A stretch of 22,528 bases of DNA from a virus: the IMG/VR virus record IMGVR_UViG_3300032322_002814, positions 1-22,528 of that record, one strand, 5' to 3'. Position numbers and translations under genes: made by a program. The notes below the pieces were generated by a model, which saw nothing but the letters and a program-made list of their open reading frames with translations, was not told the origin of the DNA and searched no databases. Position 1 is the first letter of the stretch. Each line of letters starts with the position of its first letter. Below, one piece after another: positions 12,233 through 20,506 of this stretch.

Positions 12233-15200
12233 TTAAATCCTGTAAGTTGTAAACGTATTTACCGCCGTTTTAATAGTTCTGAAACTTGCGCTGGTGTTGG
12301 CTGCAATAGTTGCATTGCCAACATAAGTATTACCAGTGTTGCCAGCCATTGTTATGGCGAAACCTGCCAAGTTAACCACTGACCATGTGAAACTTCGGTT
12401 GGTTTCTAGTGCCGATGATAAAATGCCGGCATCTACTGATGTTCCTGTTGGTAGTGTGAACGTTATTGCCGCTGTTGGCGTTGATTGAATAACCAGCGTT
12501 AATAGCTGAGCAATCGTTAAAGTGCTTGTGGTGTTAAGAGTGGTTATTGCACTAGCACCTTGATAACTTACGCCATTCACGCTTAGGCTTCCTGCAAAAT
12601 TCCCTACACCATTAACACTCAATTTTGAAGTTGTATTTGAAGGGTTGCCAATTAGAAAATTACCATTCGAATCAATAATGAGCCTACCGCCCACTACACC
12701 TGGCGCATCAAACTGCACAACACCGGGGGCTAATGAAAGAACAGTATTTGCACCATTGTCAAGACCTCCACCAATTCGCACTTTTCCGGCACCAAAATAT
12801 GCCGTGGTTCCGCCTAAAAAATCACCAGTCGAGAAACTGCCTGTGAGTGTTAAATTTCCACTAACGGTTCCACCAGTCAGCGGTAGTTTTGTTGAGTCTG
12901 CAACAGTTATATTTGCTGTGCCGTTAAAAGGCACTCCATTGATTGTTCTAGCCGTTTGCAATGCAGTAGCAGTAGCAGAATTGCCACTTAAATTTGCCGT
13001 TATATTGCCTGCACTAAAATTGCCACTCGCATCTCTTGATACAATTGCATTAGAAGTATTAGTATTTGTTGCAGTTGTTGCGGAATTAGCAACTTTGCCA
13101 GCAGTTGATATTGTATTTAATTTAGTGTCGGCAATAGAGCCAGCAAGCATAGTATTAGATACTGTGCCAGTATCACCAGTTGTAATTAAAGTTCCATTAA
13201 CATTAGGTAAAGTATAAGTTCTTGTTGTTGCGGTCGTAATACTTGCCGCATCAAAAGTTGCTTTTTTTGTTGTGTCAATGGAATTAATTATAAATGTTGT
13301 GCTGTCGCTTAAACTTTTATTTGTTAATGTTTGTGTGTCTGTTAAAGTAACCCCATCAGTTATGCCATAACCAGAGATTGTCGTTGGTTTGCTTGTTATA
13401 CTAGAAAAAGCAGGAGTTATTGTTGTTGCCGCTCCTACTGATGTTAATCTGCCTTTACTATCTACTGTAAATGTTCTGATTACTGTTGCGCTTTGATATG
13501 TGCCAGCAGTCACCCCACTATTAGCTAATGTTGTTGTTATTGCAGTTGTGCCAGTTCCTGATATATCGCCACTTAAAGTAATTGATTGATTTGCTGTTAA
13601 ATATGTGTTATTATCATAACTAATAGTTGTGCCACTTGCCTTTACAAAACCAGTGCCATTTAGTTGAGGTTGACCGCCAAGACCTGCGAGAGTATAATTA
13701 GGGATGTTAAGTGTGTTGCTTGCAAAAGTAGATGCCCCACTACTGCCAGTTGTTGTTAAAGTGATAGCATTTTGTTTATTATTAAATGTAGACCAGTCGG
13801 TAGATGATAAAAAGCCATTCGTTGTTGAATTTGCTTGGCTAATTGATATTGTATTAGTTGCTCTTGATAAAGGAGTAGAAAAAGTTAAAACATTTTCTTT
13901 GTTGTTAAAAGTAGACCAATCAGTAGATGATAAAGCACCTCTATTTGTTGCCGAAGCAGTAGGTAAATTAAAAGTATGTGTTGATGTTGATGATGATATA
14001 TTAAAATTAGTTCCTGTTGTGCCAATTGCAAATGTTTGAGTTAAAGCGGTTAAACCATTTAATGAAGTTATGCCAGTGTCAGTATCGCTATTATTGACCC
14101 AGTTTGTGCCGTTATATTTTAATACTTGACCGCTTGTTGGAGTTGTGATAACTACATCTCCAAGTAAATTTAAATTATAATCACCTTTAATAGCAACGAC
14201 TGCCCCAGTCCTGCCAAAAACACTTGATACACTAGTTGTTAAAGCACTAATATTGCCATTTAATTTTTGTATAGCACTTAATATTGTATCGGTTGCACTT
14301 ATAGTGCCAGCACCACTAACATAACCAGTTAAAAGCGAAGATATCGCTCTTGCATTTGTATAATATAAATTAGTGCCTTCACTAATATTTGTTGTTGTGG
14401 CACTTAAATAACTAAAACCACCAGTCCCATTGTTATATAATAAACCAGTAGAATTAGCCAAAGCACCTATATTTGTTAAATTAGTATTTAATGGTTGTTT
14501 AGTGCTATCGGCAATAGTTATATTTGCAGTGCCATCAAAAGACACTCCATTTATTAATCTTGCATTTTGTAAAGCCGTGGCAGTAGCAGAATTACCAAGA
14601 CCATAATTAGGCACTGCAATTACACCAGTTAAAGCATCATAAGTAGCAACTCCACTACTGCCAATTGAATTGACACTAATTGAATTTCTTGCTCTTGTTT
14701 GTGTAAAATATTGATTTGTGCCCTCTATAATATCGTCGGTTGTAGCATCGGCACCAGCAGTAATTAAGCCTTTGCTATCATAGGTTATTTTTGTTTTTGT
14801 GGCACCAGTGATTGCATTATTTTTAAAAGTATATCTATTGTCTAAATTAATACTAGAAAAACTTGTAATATGCCCAAAATCATCTAAATTCGCAGATTGT
14901 ATAACATTGCCATCAGTATTGACAATGTTAGCTTGTGTTGAAGTATCGGCATGTGAAATTGTGCGGTTTGCAGATAAATCACCACCACCAGCTAAACCAT
15001 TACCAGTATCTATTGTTATTGTTTTATCAGCTTTTGCATCTAATGAAGTCATCCATTTCCAATTTGTGCCATCACTTATATATAAACCTGCTTGTTTTGT
15101 AATAATGCCTAAAAAAGTGGTAGCATATCTAACAAGCCATATTTCGTTATTATGTGTTGATGCAGTAGGTAAGTCAGCAAAATAATCCACCTCTCCTTTT

Positions 15201-15304
15201 ATTGAAGAAATAAGATTAACTTCATCTTTTACCATTTTTTTTATTTCATCATTAAGATCTCGTCTTGTTAAATATTTATTTTCAAAATAACCTTGTGTTG
15301 TCAT
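12233..15304 (-). CDS. large tail fibre protein, 1023 aa
   Basis: This is a long, Thr/Ser/Asn/Gly-rich, repetitive protein that would form a trimeric beta-structured fibre. An N-terminal part (about 1-45) probably attaches it to the baseplate. YDSKGLITAGADATTDD, two copies of SSTDWSTFNNK (about 457 and 498), DTQTLTNKSL (about 655) and repeated SGNSATATALQ.AR.INGV.F.GTANIT units are familiar phage-fibre motifs. The last 90 residues (TLPTGTSVDAGI to the end at TTYRI) match a C-terminal beta domain shared by many phage structural proteins (NTGNTYVGNATIAANTSASFR). No collagen-like repeat or chaperone domain is seen. The final 255 residues are encoded by clearly GC-richer DNA than the rest. It overlaps the upstream gene by ATGA and is probably the main receptor-binding protein. 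Confidence 0.9.
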   Translation of the reverse strand: MTTQGYFENKYLTRRDLNDEIKKMVKDEVNLISSIKGEVDYFADLPTASTHNNEIWLVRYATTFLGIITKQAGLYISDGTNWKWMTSLDAKADKTITIDTGNGLAGGGDLSANRTISHADTSTQANIVNTDGNVIQSANLDDFGHITSFSSINLDNRYTFKNNAITGATKTKITYDSKGLITAGADATTDDIIEGTNQYFTQTRARNSISVNSIGSSGVATYDALTGVIAVPNYGLGNSATATALQNARLINGVSFDGTANITIADSTKQPLNTNLTNIGALANSTGLLYNNGTGGFSYLSATTTNISEGTNLYYTNARAISSLLTGYVSGAGTISATDTILSAIQKLNGNISALTTSVSSVFGRTGAVVAIKGDYNLNLLGDVVITTPTSGQVLKYNGTNWVNNSDTDTGITSLNGLTALTQTFAIGTTGTNFNISSSTSTHTFNLPTASATNRGALSSTDWSTFNNKENVLTFSTPLSRATNTISISQANSTTNGFLSSTDWSTFNNKQNAITLTTTGSSGASTFASNTLNIPNYTLAGLGGQPQLNGTGFVKASGTTISYDNNTYLTANQSITLSGDISGTGTTAITTTLANSGVTAGTYQSATVIRTFTVDSKGRLTSVGAATTITPAFSSITSKPTTISGYGITDGVTLTDTQTLTNKSLSDSTTFIINSIDTTKKATFDAASITTATTRTYTLPNVNGTLITTGDTGTVSNTMLAGSIADTKLNTISTAGKVANSATTATNTNTSNAIVSRDASGNFSAGNITANLSGNSATATALQTARTINGVPFNGTANITVADSTKLPLTGGTVSGNLTLTGSFSTGDFLGGTTAYFGAGKVRIGGGLDNGANTVLSLAPGVVQFDAPGVVGGRLIIDSNGNFLIGNPSNTTSKLSVNGVGNFAGSLSVNGVSYQGASAITTLNTTSTLTIAQLLTLVIQSTPTAAITFTLPTGTSVDAGILSSALETNRSFTWSVVNLAGFAITMAGNTGNTYVGNATIAANTSASFRTIKTAVNTFTTYRI

Positions 15305-15894
15305 AATACTGGCTCAATAATAATTGGTATATTTGTTGCAGAATTAGGACTATTTTTTAATTGCAAAGTAAATGTTTGATATTTATAAAATTCTAAATAT
15401 TTTTCATGCAAACTAAATAAAGATCCAGTGCCATCATTATATTCATCGCCTATTGTTATTGTGCCATTGCTAGTTGTCGCAACAATTTCTATTGATGCTG
15501 AATTAAAATTAACAATATTAGAATTGATTAATTTAAAGTTAAATTCTTTTATTTTATCGCAATTAATTATCCAACTATTATTTGCAGTAATTACAACTGG
15601 GGTTCCACTTACAACTTGCAAACTTATATTTATATTATCATAGACTGCCGACAAAACAACAGTTGCTTCAAGAATATTATTACTAACGGCTTCAAAAATT
15701 TTAGTGCCATTAAAAATATCATTATTATTTACATAATCAACAACATCAAGTCCAGTAATATTTATTTTACAATAAGTATTAAGTGCAATAAGATGATTGC
15801 CCTCTATTTGTAAAGTTAAAATTTTACCTTGGGTTTTATACTTTACCACCGCTCCATTAATAACTCTATTGTTTGTAAGTGTAGTTGAAAACAT
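15301..15894 (-). CDS. hypothetical tail-associated beta-rich protein, 197 aa
   Basis: I recognise no family. The chain is dominated by alternating hydrophobic and polar residues with many Asn, Ile, Val and Thr (VVKYKTQGKILTLQIEGN, ISLQVVSGTPVVITANN) and ends NSATNIPIIIEPVL, so it is likely all-beta. There is no signal peptide or membrane helix. It sits between the DUF4376 gene (two-base gap) and the big tail fibre (ATGA overlap), so a virion or fibre-adaptor role is likely. A small adhesin domain is the other option. Confidence 0.65.
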   Translation of the reverse strand: MFSTTLTNNRVINGAVVKYKTQGKILTLQIEGNHLIALNTYCKINITGLDVVDYVNNNDIFNGTKIFEAVSNNILEATVVLSAVYDNINISLQVVSGTPVVITANNSWIINCDKIKEFNFKLINSNIVNFNSASIEIVATTSNGTITIGDEYNDGTGSLFSLHEKYLEFYKYQTFTLQLKNSPNSATNIPIIIEPVL

Positions 15895-15896
15895 AT

Positions 15897-16355
15897 TTAA
15901 TAATTTACAATAATCTTATTAATATCGTCAATAGTTATTGCATTGTTTAAAGTTGTTAAAAAAGCACTTTCTTTTTGATATACACTAGAACTATTATTAA
16001 AAAAAGCATTTGCTAAACCAGTTGATTTTTCTTTATCTAAAATAACCCAAGTTATATCATCAGCAAGTCTCCATTCAATAGGAAATATGCTTAAATTAAA
16101 TCTAGTGCAAAATAAAGTTCTGGCATTTTCAGTGCCTTTATATTCTTGACTATCAAAAATAATATTGCTATTTAAAGCTTTATCTCTTTTTGTTTTTATT
16201 TCGGCAAATTTTAATTCTTTTGCTTTTGATAATAAATAAGATTGCACTAATTTATCATCGGCAATTTGCCAACCAGTAGCATAATTTAAACCAATACTAT
16301 CTTCGTTAGCAAATTCTATAATTTCTTTTGTTGTTATATTTTGTAAATAGATCAT
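15897..16355 (-). CDS. DUF4376-type phage tail protein, 152 aa
   Basis: An N-terminal strand-rich part (MIYLQNITTKEIIEF) with a central helix leads into the DUF4376 pattern from about residue 48. That pattern includes KRDKALNSNIIFDSQEYKG, where an R-D...N-F-D...Y-K-G run precedes a helix, then W...DD.TW (residues 95-103) and a long C-terminal helical stretch ending INKIIVNY. DUF4376 proteins accompany tail fibres in many proviruses and are related to fibre assembly proteins. Here it lies between two fibre-like genes, which agrees with an assembly or adaptor job. The assignment rests on pattern memory, not an alignment. Confidence 0.65.
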   Translation of the reverse strand: MIYLQNITTKEIIEFANEDSIGLNYATGWQIADDKLVQSYLLSKAKELKFAEIKTKRDKALNSNIIFDSQEYKGTENARTLFCTRFNLSIFPIEWRLADDITWVILDKEKSTGLANAFFNNSSSVYQKESAFLTTLNNAITIDDINKIIVNY

Positions 16356-16358
16356 AAA

Positions 16359-17564
16359 TTAATAATTTGTTGTGTCAATAAAACCGTAAGTGTAAATATA
16401 ATTTCTTCTAGCAGCGGCACCACCCCAAGTAATAGATGCACTTGATGTATTATTTAAAATAGGTAATTCACCATTATTTATAGAGCTACCATTAGAAGTA
16501 TTGCCTGAATCAATAGTCATTCCACCTGACGAAATGGTTGTGTATGCAAAGGCATTAGTTGCATCATTAAGTCCTTGCACCTGCACATAAGCAACCATTC
16601 CGTATAAATATGGCACACTAACATTATTAATTCCAGATCCACTAGTATTTTGTGAAAAATGAACTGTGATTGGACTTGCCCATATATACTGACCTCCTTC
16701 TGCAAAATATACAAACCCACGAATATTTGCACTAGCATTTGTTAAGAAAAAAGCCCCTTTAATTCTTCTTTTTTTAGTAAAACCGCTTGGCAATGTAGGA
16801 CTTGTAGGGCTTGCACTAAAAATAATATCAGCAACATTTGTTGTTGGATTGTATATAGCATAACCATAATACCAAGTGTTAATAGCTTTTGTGCCTGTAT
16901 CTAAACCACCTTGATTAGTGCCTGCTACCCAGTTTGCATCAAGTCTTTTTGTTAAATTACTTGTTAATGTTGCAGAACCACTGCCATCATCAAAATAAAA
17001 ACTATTAGCAAAAAAATCTACATCGTTATTAGGATCGGTTGAATTAAGACCAAAAGCTATTGGACCATTTACAATTTGTGAAGTGCCATAACTTGTTTTT
17101 GTTGCTCGATTAACACCTTCTAGTTTAATAAAGTCAGTCCCATTATATCTAAAAACAACATCCACAGTTGTTAAAATATCACCAGTCACAACATCAGTTC
17201 CATCGGCTTTTTTAAGATTTTTTACACCAGCACCATTGACATTGACTGTTGAAGCTCCGCTATTGGCATTGCCAGCACGAAAGATAATAATCATTCCATT
17301 AAAATAACCTTCGCCAGCTCCACTTGAAACCGGTGATTTAAAAGGTGAAACTGGTGTTAATACATAAGCATTCGCAGTCCCTGAATCGGTAAAAAATTGA
17401 CCTCCACTTGAATATCTTGCAGAAGCTATTGCAAGCTGATCTAAATTAGAAGTTGAAGGAGTTTGACCAGAGTTAATAACTAAATTATCAACATCGGCAA
17501 GTTGGTTCCATTCCGCACTCGCCACTGTGTTGCCATCAATTTTTGATGTGTTAAAATCAGACAT
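16359..17564 (-). CDS. phage tail fibre or tail-tip structural protein, 401 aa
   Basis: The N-terminal region (SKIDGNTVASAEWNQLADVDNLV) and the repeated motif region at about 85-150 are typical of phage and prophage fibre proteins. That region has GMIIIFRAGNANSGASTVNVNGAGVKNL, then DVVFRYNGTDFIKLE, the classic N-terminal attachment unit with NxGA...VNGxG...YNGxxF. The remainder is Gly/Ser/Thr/Asn-rich with few charges, and ends in Tyr. A middle section (about 235-320) with WYYGYAIYNPTTNVADIIFSASPTSP is probably a folded beta domain. It follows the gp48-like gene, where Mu-type phages put the first fibre gene. Receptor binding versus spacer cannot be decided. Confidence 0.8.
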   Translation of the reverse strand: MSDFNTSKIDGNTVASAEWNQLADVDNLVINSGQTPSTSNLDQLAIASARYSSGGQFFTDSGTANAYVLTPVSPFKSPVSSGAGEGYFNGMIIIFRAGNANSGASTVNVNGAGVKNLKKADGTDVVTGDILTTVDVVFRYNGTDFIKLEGVNRATKTSYGTSQIVNGPIAFGLNSTDPNNDVDFFANSFYFDDGSGSATLTSNLTKRLDANWVAGTNQGGLDTGTKAINTWYYGYAIYNPTTNVADIIFSASPTSPTLPSGFTKKRRIKGAFFLTNASANIRGFVYFAEGGQYIWASPITVHFSQNTSGSGINNVSVPYLYGMVAYVQVQGLNDATNAFAYTTISSGGMTIDSGNTSNGSSINNGELPILNNTSSASITWGGAAARRNYIYTYGFIDTTNY

Positions 17565-17581
17565 AGTTTTTTAAATTAAAA

Positions 17582-18187
17582 TTATAAAGCATTAGAATAC
17601 CTAAAAAATAATTGAGTATTTGCTGGTTTTAGCTTGTTAAATAAACAATCCAAAATTGCTGGTTGTTGAGATATTAAAGTAAAAGGGAATGTTAAAGCAA
17701 AGCCATTTGGCTGTATAGAGCTTGGCAATGTAATAACAATTGTAAATGGTGCTGAATCTTGACTAATCAACAAAAAAGGCAAAGTTAATGGGAATGATGA
17801 GGTTGAAACTCCATTCGAAACTTGTATGTTGTAGCCAAGAATTTCGGCAATTTTTTTAAATTGACTTTCGGTTGTGGCATTGATGCCAGCGAGTTTTAGC
17901 AAAACATTTAACCTTCTTTGCTCAATTGTTGAAGCTACTGGAATGCAAGAATCAGGAATGCCAACAAATCCTTCCCACTCTTGAATTAATGCTGTTGTTT
18001 TTTGCAAATTATACTCATTAGAAACTTCATTTATTTTATTTCTAAAATTTAACCATTCACTAGCCAAGCCTATTAATATTCTTCTTAATGTTGAATCCTC
18101 TGTGTTTTTAGCTTCGTGCAGTCTATCGTCTCTTAAATATTGCGATAAAATATCTGCTTGTTGTGTTTGACTTATTTCTTTTAACAT
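17582..18187 (-). CDS. Mu gp48 / YmfQ-like (DUF2313) baseplate protein, 201 aa
   Basis: The DUF2313 pattern is clear: an N-terminal helical part, LIQEWEGFVGIPDSC (67-81) with the WE...G.PD.C core, RRLNVLLKLAG (91-101), FKKIAEILGYNIQV (110-123), and near the C-terminus CLFNKLKPANTQLFFRY (181-197). Mu gp48-type proteins form part of the baseplate wedge beside gp47. The Cys at 81 and 181 are both kept, as in many members. A Phe-Pro/Leu repeat, FPLTLPFLLIS versus ALTFPFTLIS (about 132-142 and 163-172), lies between them and is peculiar to this protein. The gene starts one base inside the stop of the gp47-like gene (TAATG). Confidence 0.85.
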   Translation of the reverse strand: MLKEISQTQQADILSQYLRDDRLHEAKNTEDSTLRRILIGLASEWLNFRNKINEVSNEYNLQKTTALIQEWEGFVGIPDSCIPVASTIEQRRLNVLLKLAGINATTESQFKKIAEILGYNIQVSNGVSTSSFPLTLPFLLISQDSAPFTIVITLPSSIQPNGFALTFPFTLISQQPAILDCLFNKLKPANTQLFFRYSNAL

Positions 18188-19530
18188 TATGGATAAGTTA
18201 TAGTTCCTAAAATTGCTAATTGTGAATCGCTAATCACTGTTGTGCTGGATGGTGCCGATAATGTAAAAGTTGGCGAGTTGCCATCTTCATCAATAACACC
18301 ATAAATTAAAGCATTGATTTCATTTAATGTAATATCACCACCAACGTTGATTGAAGGGCTTTTAAAATAATCGGTAAGAGTTGTTGTAATAGCAGTTTTC
18401 ATTGCTACGGTGTTTGGGCTTAATGTTGCGAATGTTATTGCAATTGGCACGGCAGTTGGTGAAGATACTATAACATAATTATCTGGAGTATTTGCTGGCT
18501 TAATGCCAGTGTCAACATCAATGATTGCATTTTTAACAGCATTTACTTGCGAACTGGTGGGAATTATGTTTGCATCATTATCACGAGTAAAGTAAATGGT
18601 CACATAACCCGCAGATGGTGTTGCAGTTTGAACCCAAACCCTAATAATACCAGCAATTTTTTCTTTAATAAAAACTGGTAATCCAGAAGCTGTAAATGGA
18701 GCGGTAAAGTTCGCACATCTTTGATTTAAGCGACTTCTTAATTCGTCGTCAGTTTCAGCATCTAAACCAAGTGTCAAACCATCATAACTTAAATAGCAAT
18801 TATCATTGACATCAACTATTGGACTTATTAAAGTTAATTGAGAACCGCCAGCAGAATTGCCATTTACACCATAATTAACAGCTTTTATTGCAACAAATGC
18901 AGAAGTAAAGCTTGCAGTTATTGTGCCAGTGGCAGGGCTTACAGGTGTTCCGCTTATTGTGTAGGTAAATTGAGTGTTTGAAATAACATTAATTGTTGCA
19001 GTAATATTGTATTCGGTTTGAGAAGCTCCAGCGATGGTAACGGATACTCCTGTTGCTAAATTATGATTAGCGGTGGTTGTTGCCGTTGCAGTGCTTCCAC
19101 TTCTAGTCAATGTTGTTATACCTATTGTTTGAGCCGATATTGTTGCACTTGTTTGGGTTTCATATTGTGTGCCATCAGCTTTTTGAATTGTGGTTGTATT
19201 AGGAATTGTTGTTGAAGCAGTGCCTGTAAAAACAGCATAACCTTCGGCTTTCACTGGATCTTTTCTAGTAATGCCAAACCAAGAAGCCCATAATTCTAAA
19301 TACTCATCGGTTGCAGTTTGTGGAAATAGTTGTTTTAAAACTTCTTTGATATTATCGTTATTTTCATCAAAACCAGCCGACATTGATTTAACCAATCCCA
19401 AAGCAAAAGAATTTCTAATATTAGGGTCTATTTGCTTTGATGTATCAAGCTGTCCTGAATTTACGGCAAGAATAAAGGCATTTGCAAGTCTTTCTTGAAT
19501 TTGTGATATTGTTGAGAACTCAATTGCCAT
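18187..19530 (-). CDS. baseplate assembly protein J (Mu gp47-like), 447 aa
   Basis: This is a baseplate J protein, the wedge component of contractile tails. Residues 1-110 have the J-type helical start (RNSFALGLVKSMSAGFDENNDN, LFPQTATDEYLELWASWFGI). A beta region carries A...T.I...AV..G.NGNS (about 217-228), then DDELRSRLNQR, IPTSSQVNAVKNAIIDVDTGIKPA and a C-terminal beta domain with NALIYGVI. Between about 137 and 207 lies an insertion with HNLATGVSVTIAGAS, YNITATINVI and TISGTPVSPATGTITA. It resembles a small beta domain found in phage tail proteins that is not in the minimal gp47. It abuts the gp46-like gene with no gap and overlaps gp48 by one base. Confidence 0.9.
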   Translation of the reverse strand: MAIEFSTISQIQERLANAFILAVNSGQLDTSKQIDPNIRNSFALGLVKSMSAGFDENNDNIKEVLKQLFPQTATDEYLELWASWFGITRKDPVKAEGYAVFTGTASTTIPNTTTIQKADGTQYETQTSATISAQTIGITTLTRSGSTATATTTANHNLATGVSVTIAGASQTEYNITATINVISNTQFTYTISGTPVSPATGTITASFTSAFVAIKAVNYGVNGNSAGGSQLTLISPIVDVNDNCYLSYDGLTLGLDAETDDELRSRLNQRCANFTAPFTASGLPVFIKEKIAGIIRVWVQTATPSAGYVTIYFTRDNDANIIPTSSQVNAVKNAIIDVDTGIKPANTPDNYVIVSSPTAVPIAITFATLSPNTVAMKTAITTTLTDYFKSPSINVGGDITLNEINALIYGVIDEDGNSPTFTLSAPSSTTVISDSQLAILGTITYP

Positions 19531-19962
19531 TTATAAATTTAAAAAAAGATTATAATATTTACTGTTGACTTGTAATTTATTTATTAAATCTATTTCAACA
19601 TTAACTTTTGTATCTTGTTTAGTGGCTTTAACATTTATTTTACTAACTATACCATCGTCAATCATCCATTTTAGACCGTCTTTTATTGATGTTTCAATCA
19701 TTGTTAGATTAGATTGAGTTTGTTTGGCTTGTGTTGTATATAACCACAACAAAGAACCTATTTCATAGCCAGCAACACGATTAAAAGCATTTGTAAAGTG
19801 TCCTCGCCTTAATGTTGGCTCGCTTACTTTATTACTTCTTTTTTCGCAAAAAACTGACATATAAACGGCAGTATCTAGACTATCGGTTTTGGCAATATCG
19901 CCATTCTCAATGTCTAGATCCCAATAACCTTTTTTATATGTGAGTTTAAAATCTATTGCCAT
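19531..19962 (-). CDS. Mu gp46-like baseplate protein, 143 aa
   Basis: The family pattern is present: KGYWDLDIENGDIAK at the start, TAVYMSVFCEKRS, RGHFTNAFNRVAGYEIGSLLWLY (about 53-75), and a C-terminal half of alternating strands (KINVKATKQDTKVNVEIDL). Gp46-type proteins (T4 gp25-like in position) initiate sheath assembly at the baseplate wedge. The first ATG, after AAAATAAA, gives the full family start. It opens the run of - strand genes left of the inverted spike gene, so it probably has its own promoter in the 64-base gap upstream. It abuts the gp47-like gene directly. Confidence 0.85.
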   Translation of the reverse strand: MAIDFKLTYKKGYWDLDIENGDIAKTDSLDTAVYMSVFCEKRSNKVSEPTLRRGHFTNAFNRVAGYEIGSLLWLYTTQAKQTQSNLTMIETSIKDGLKWMIDDGIVSKINVKATKQDTKVNVEIDLINKLQVNSKYYNLFLNL

Positions 19963-20026
19963 TTTATTTTAAAAAAATTAGAATTATAAGATAAAATATT
20001 TTGTTAAAAAAGCACTAGAAAAAACT
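19963..20026. promoter_or_regulatory. divergent promoter region between gp46-like and spike genes
   Basis: This 64-base gap separates a - strand operon start (gp46-like) from the + strand spike gene. A perfect TATAAT reads on the - strand at 19988-19983. On the + strand TATAAG (19985-19990) and ATAAAATA (about 19991) are possible -10 elements. No strong -35 is seen at standard distance in either direction. No hairpin, Shine-Dalgarno or long inverted repeat is present. The case rests mainly on gene orientation. Confidence 0.35.
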
Positions 20027-20506
20027 ATGATTTTAAAAGGTTATATTACAAAAACCGATGGCACTTATGCAACGGTTGTTTCAATGTATAATGAAGTCTA
20101 TGACGATGTATTATTACTTTATCCTTACGGCTCACAATCACAAGTTAAGCCATCAGATACAACACTTATTTTATTGCTTGGTTGTAATGGTAGTAAAACA
20201 AATTTATTTGGCATACCTTACGAGGTAGCTACACAATCAATTCTCGAAGATGGTGATAGCGAATTAAAAAACAGAGTTTCTAAAAATGGTTTTAAAGCAG
20301 GAAGTGGCAAAAATAGTATTGTAGGTGATACTGACTGCGACAAATCTTTCAATGCCTTATCTTACAAAGTGAATAATATTAAAGTTGTTGGCAGTCAACA
20401 AGCAACAATTAACAATCCTGCTGGCGGAACGATAATAGATGCAGAATCAAGAGTTGCGATTGCAAGTATAATTACAGCTTTAAAAAATCACGGATTAATT
20501 GCTTAA
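20027..20506 (+). CDS. baseplate spike protein (Mu gp45-like), 159 aa, inverted relative to its operon
   Basis: The order N, P, [this], 46, 47, 48 puts it at the gp45 position, and the content agrees. The N-terminal beta region reads YITKTDGTYATVVSMYNEVYDDVLLLYPYG (about 6-35), then SDTTLILLLGCNGSKTNLFGIPYE (43-66) and LEDGDSE (73-79), like the LxxGE turn of the family. Repeated Asn/Lys/Val strands follow, and a C-terminal helix ends HGLIA. Spike proteins are trimeric and pierce the host outer membrane. The length is somewhat below Mu gp45. It is read from the + strand while all other tail genes are on the - strand. Its TAA overlaps the hub gene's stop in the shared tetramer TTAA (20503-20506). 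It needs its own promoter. Confidence 0.75.
   Translation: MILKGYITKTDGTYATVVSMYNEVYDDVLLLYPYGSQSQVKPSDTTLILLLGCNGSKTNLFGIPYEVATQSILEDGDSELKNRVSKNGFKAGSGKNSIVGDTDCDKSFNALSYKVNNIKVVGSQQATINNPAGGTIIDAESRVAIASIITALKNHGLIA

Noticed and set aside
12645-13217. Open + strand frame of 190 codons rich in Pro, Val and Ala, opposite the tail-fibre gene
   Set aside because: It lies wholly within the well-supported fibre gene on the other strand, and its bias mirrors the Thr/Asn/Gly-rich fibre repeats. The same applies to smaller + strand frames at 13704-14039 and 14799-15185.
12233-15304. Diversity-generating retroelement target in the tail fibre
   Set aside because: No reverse transcriptase or template repeat is seen, and the repeated segments in the fibre are ordinary structural repeats.
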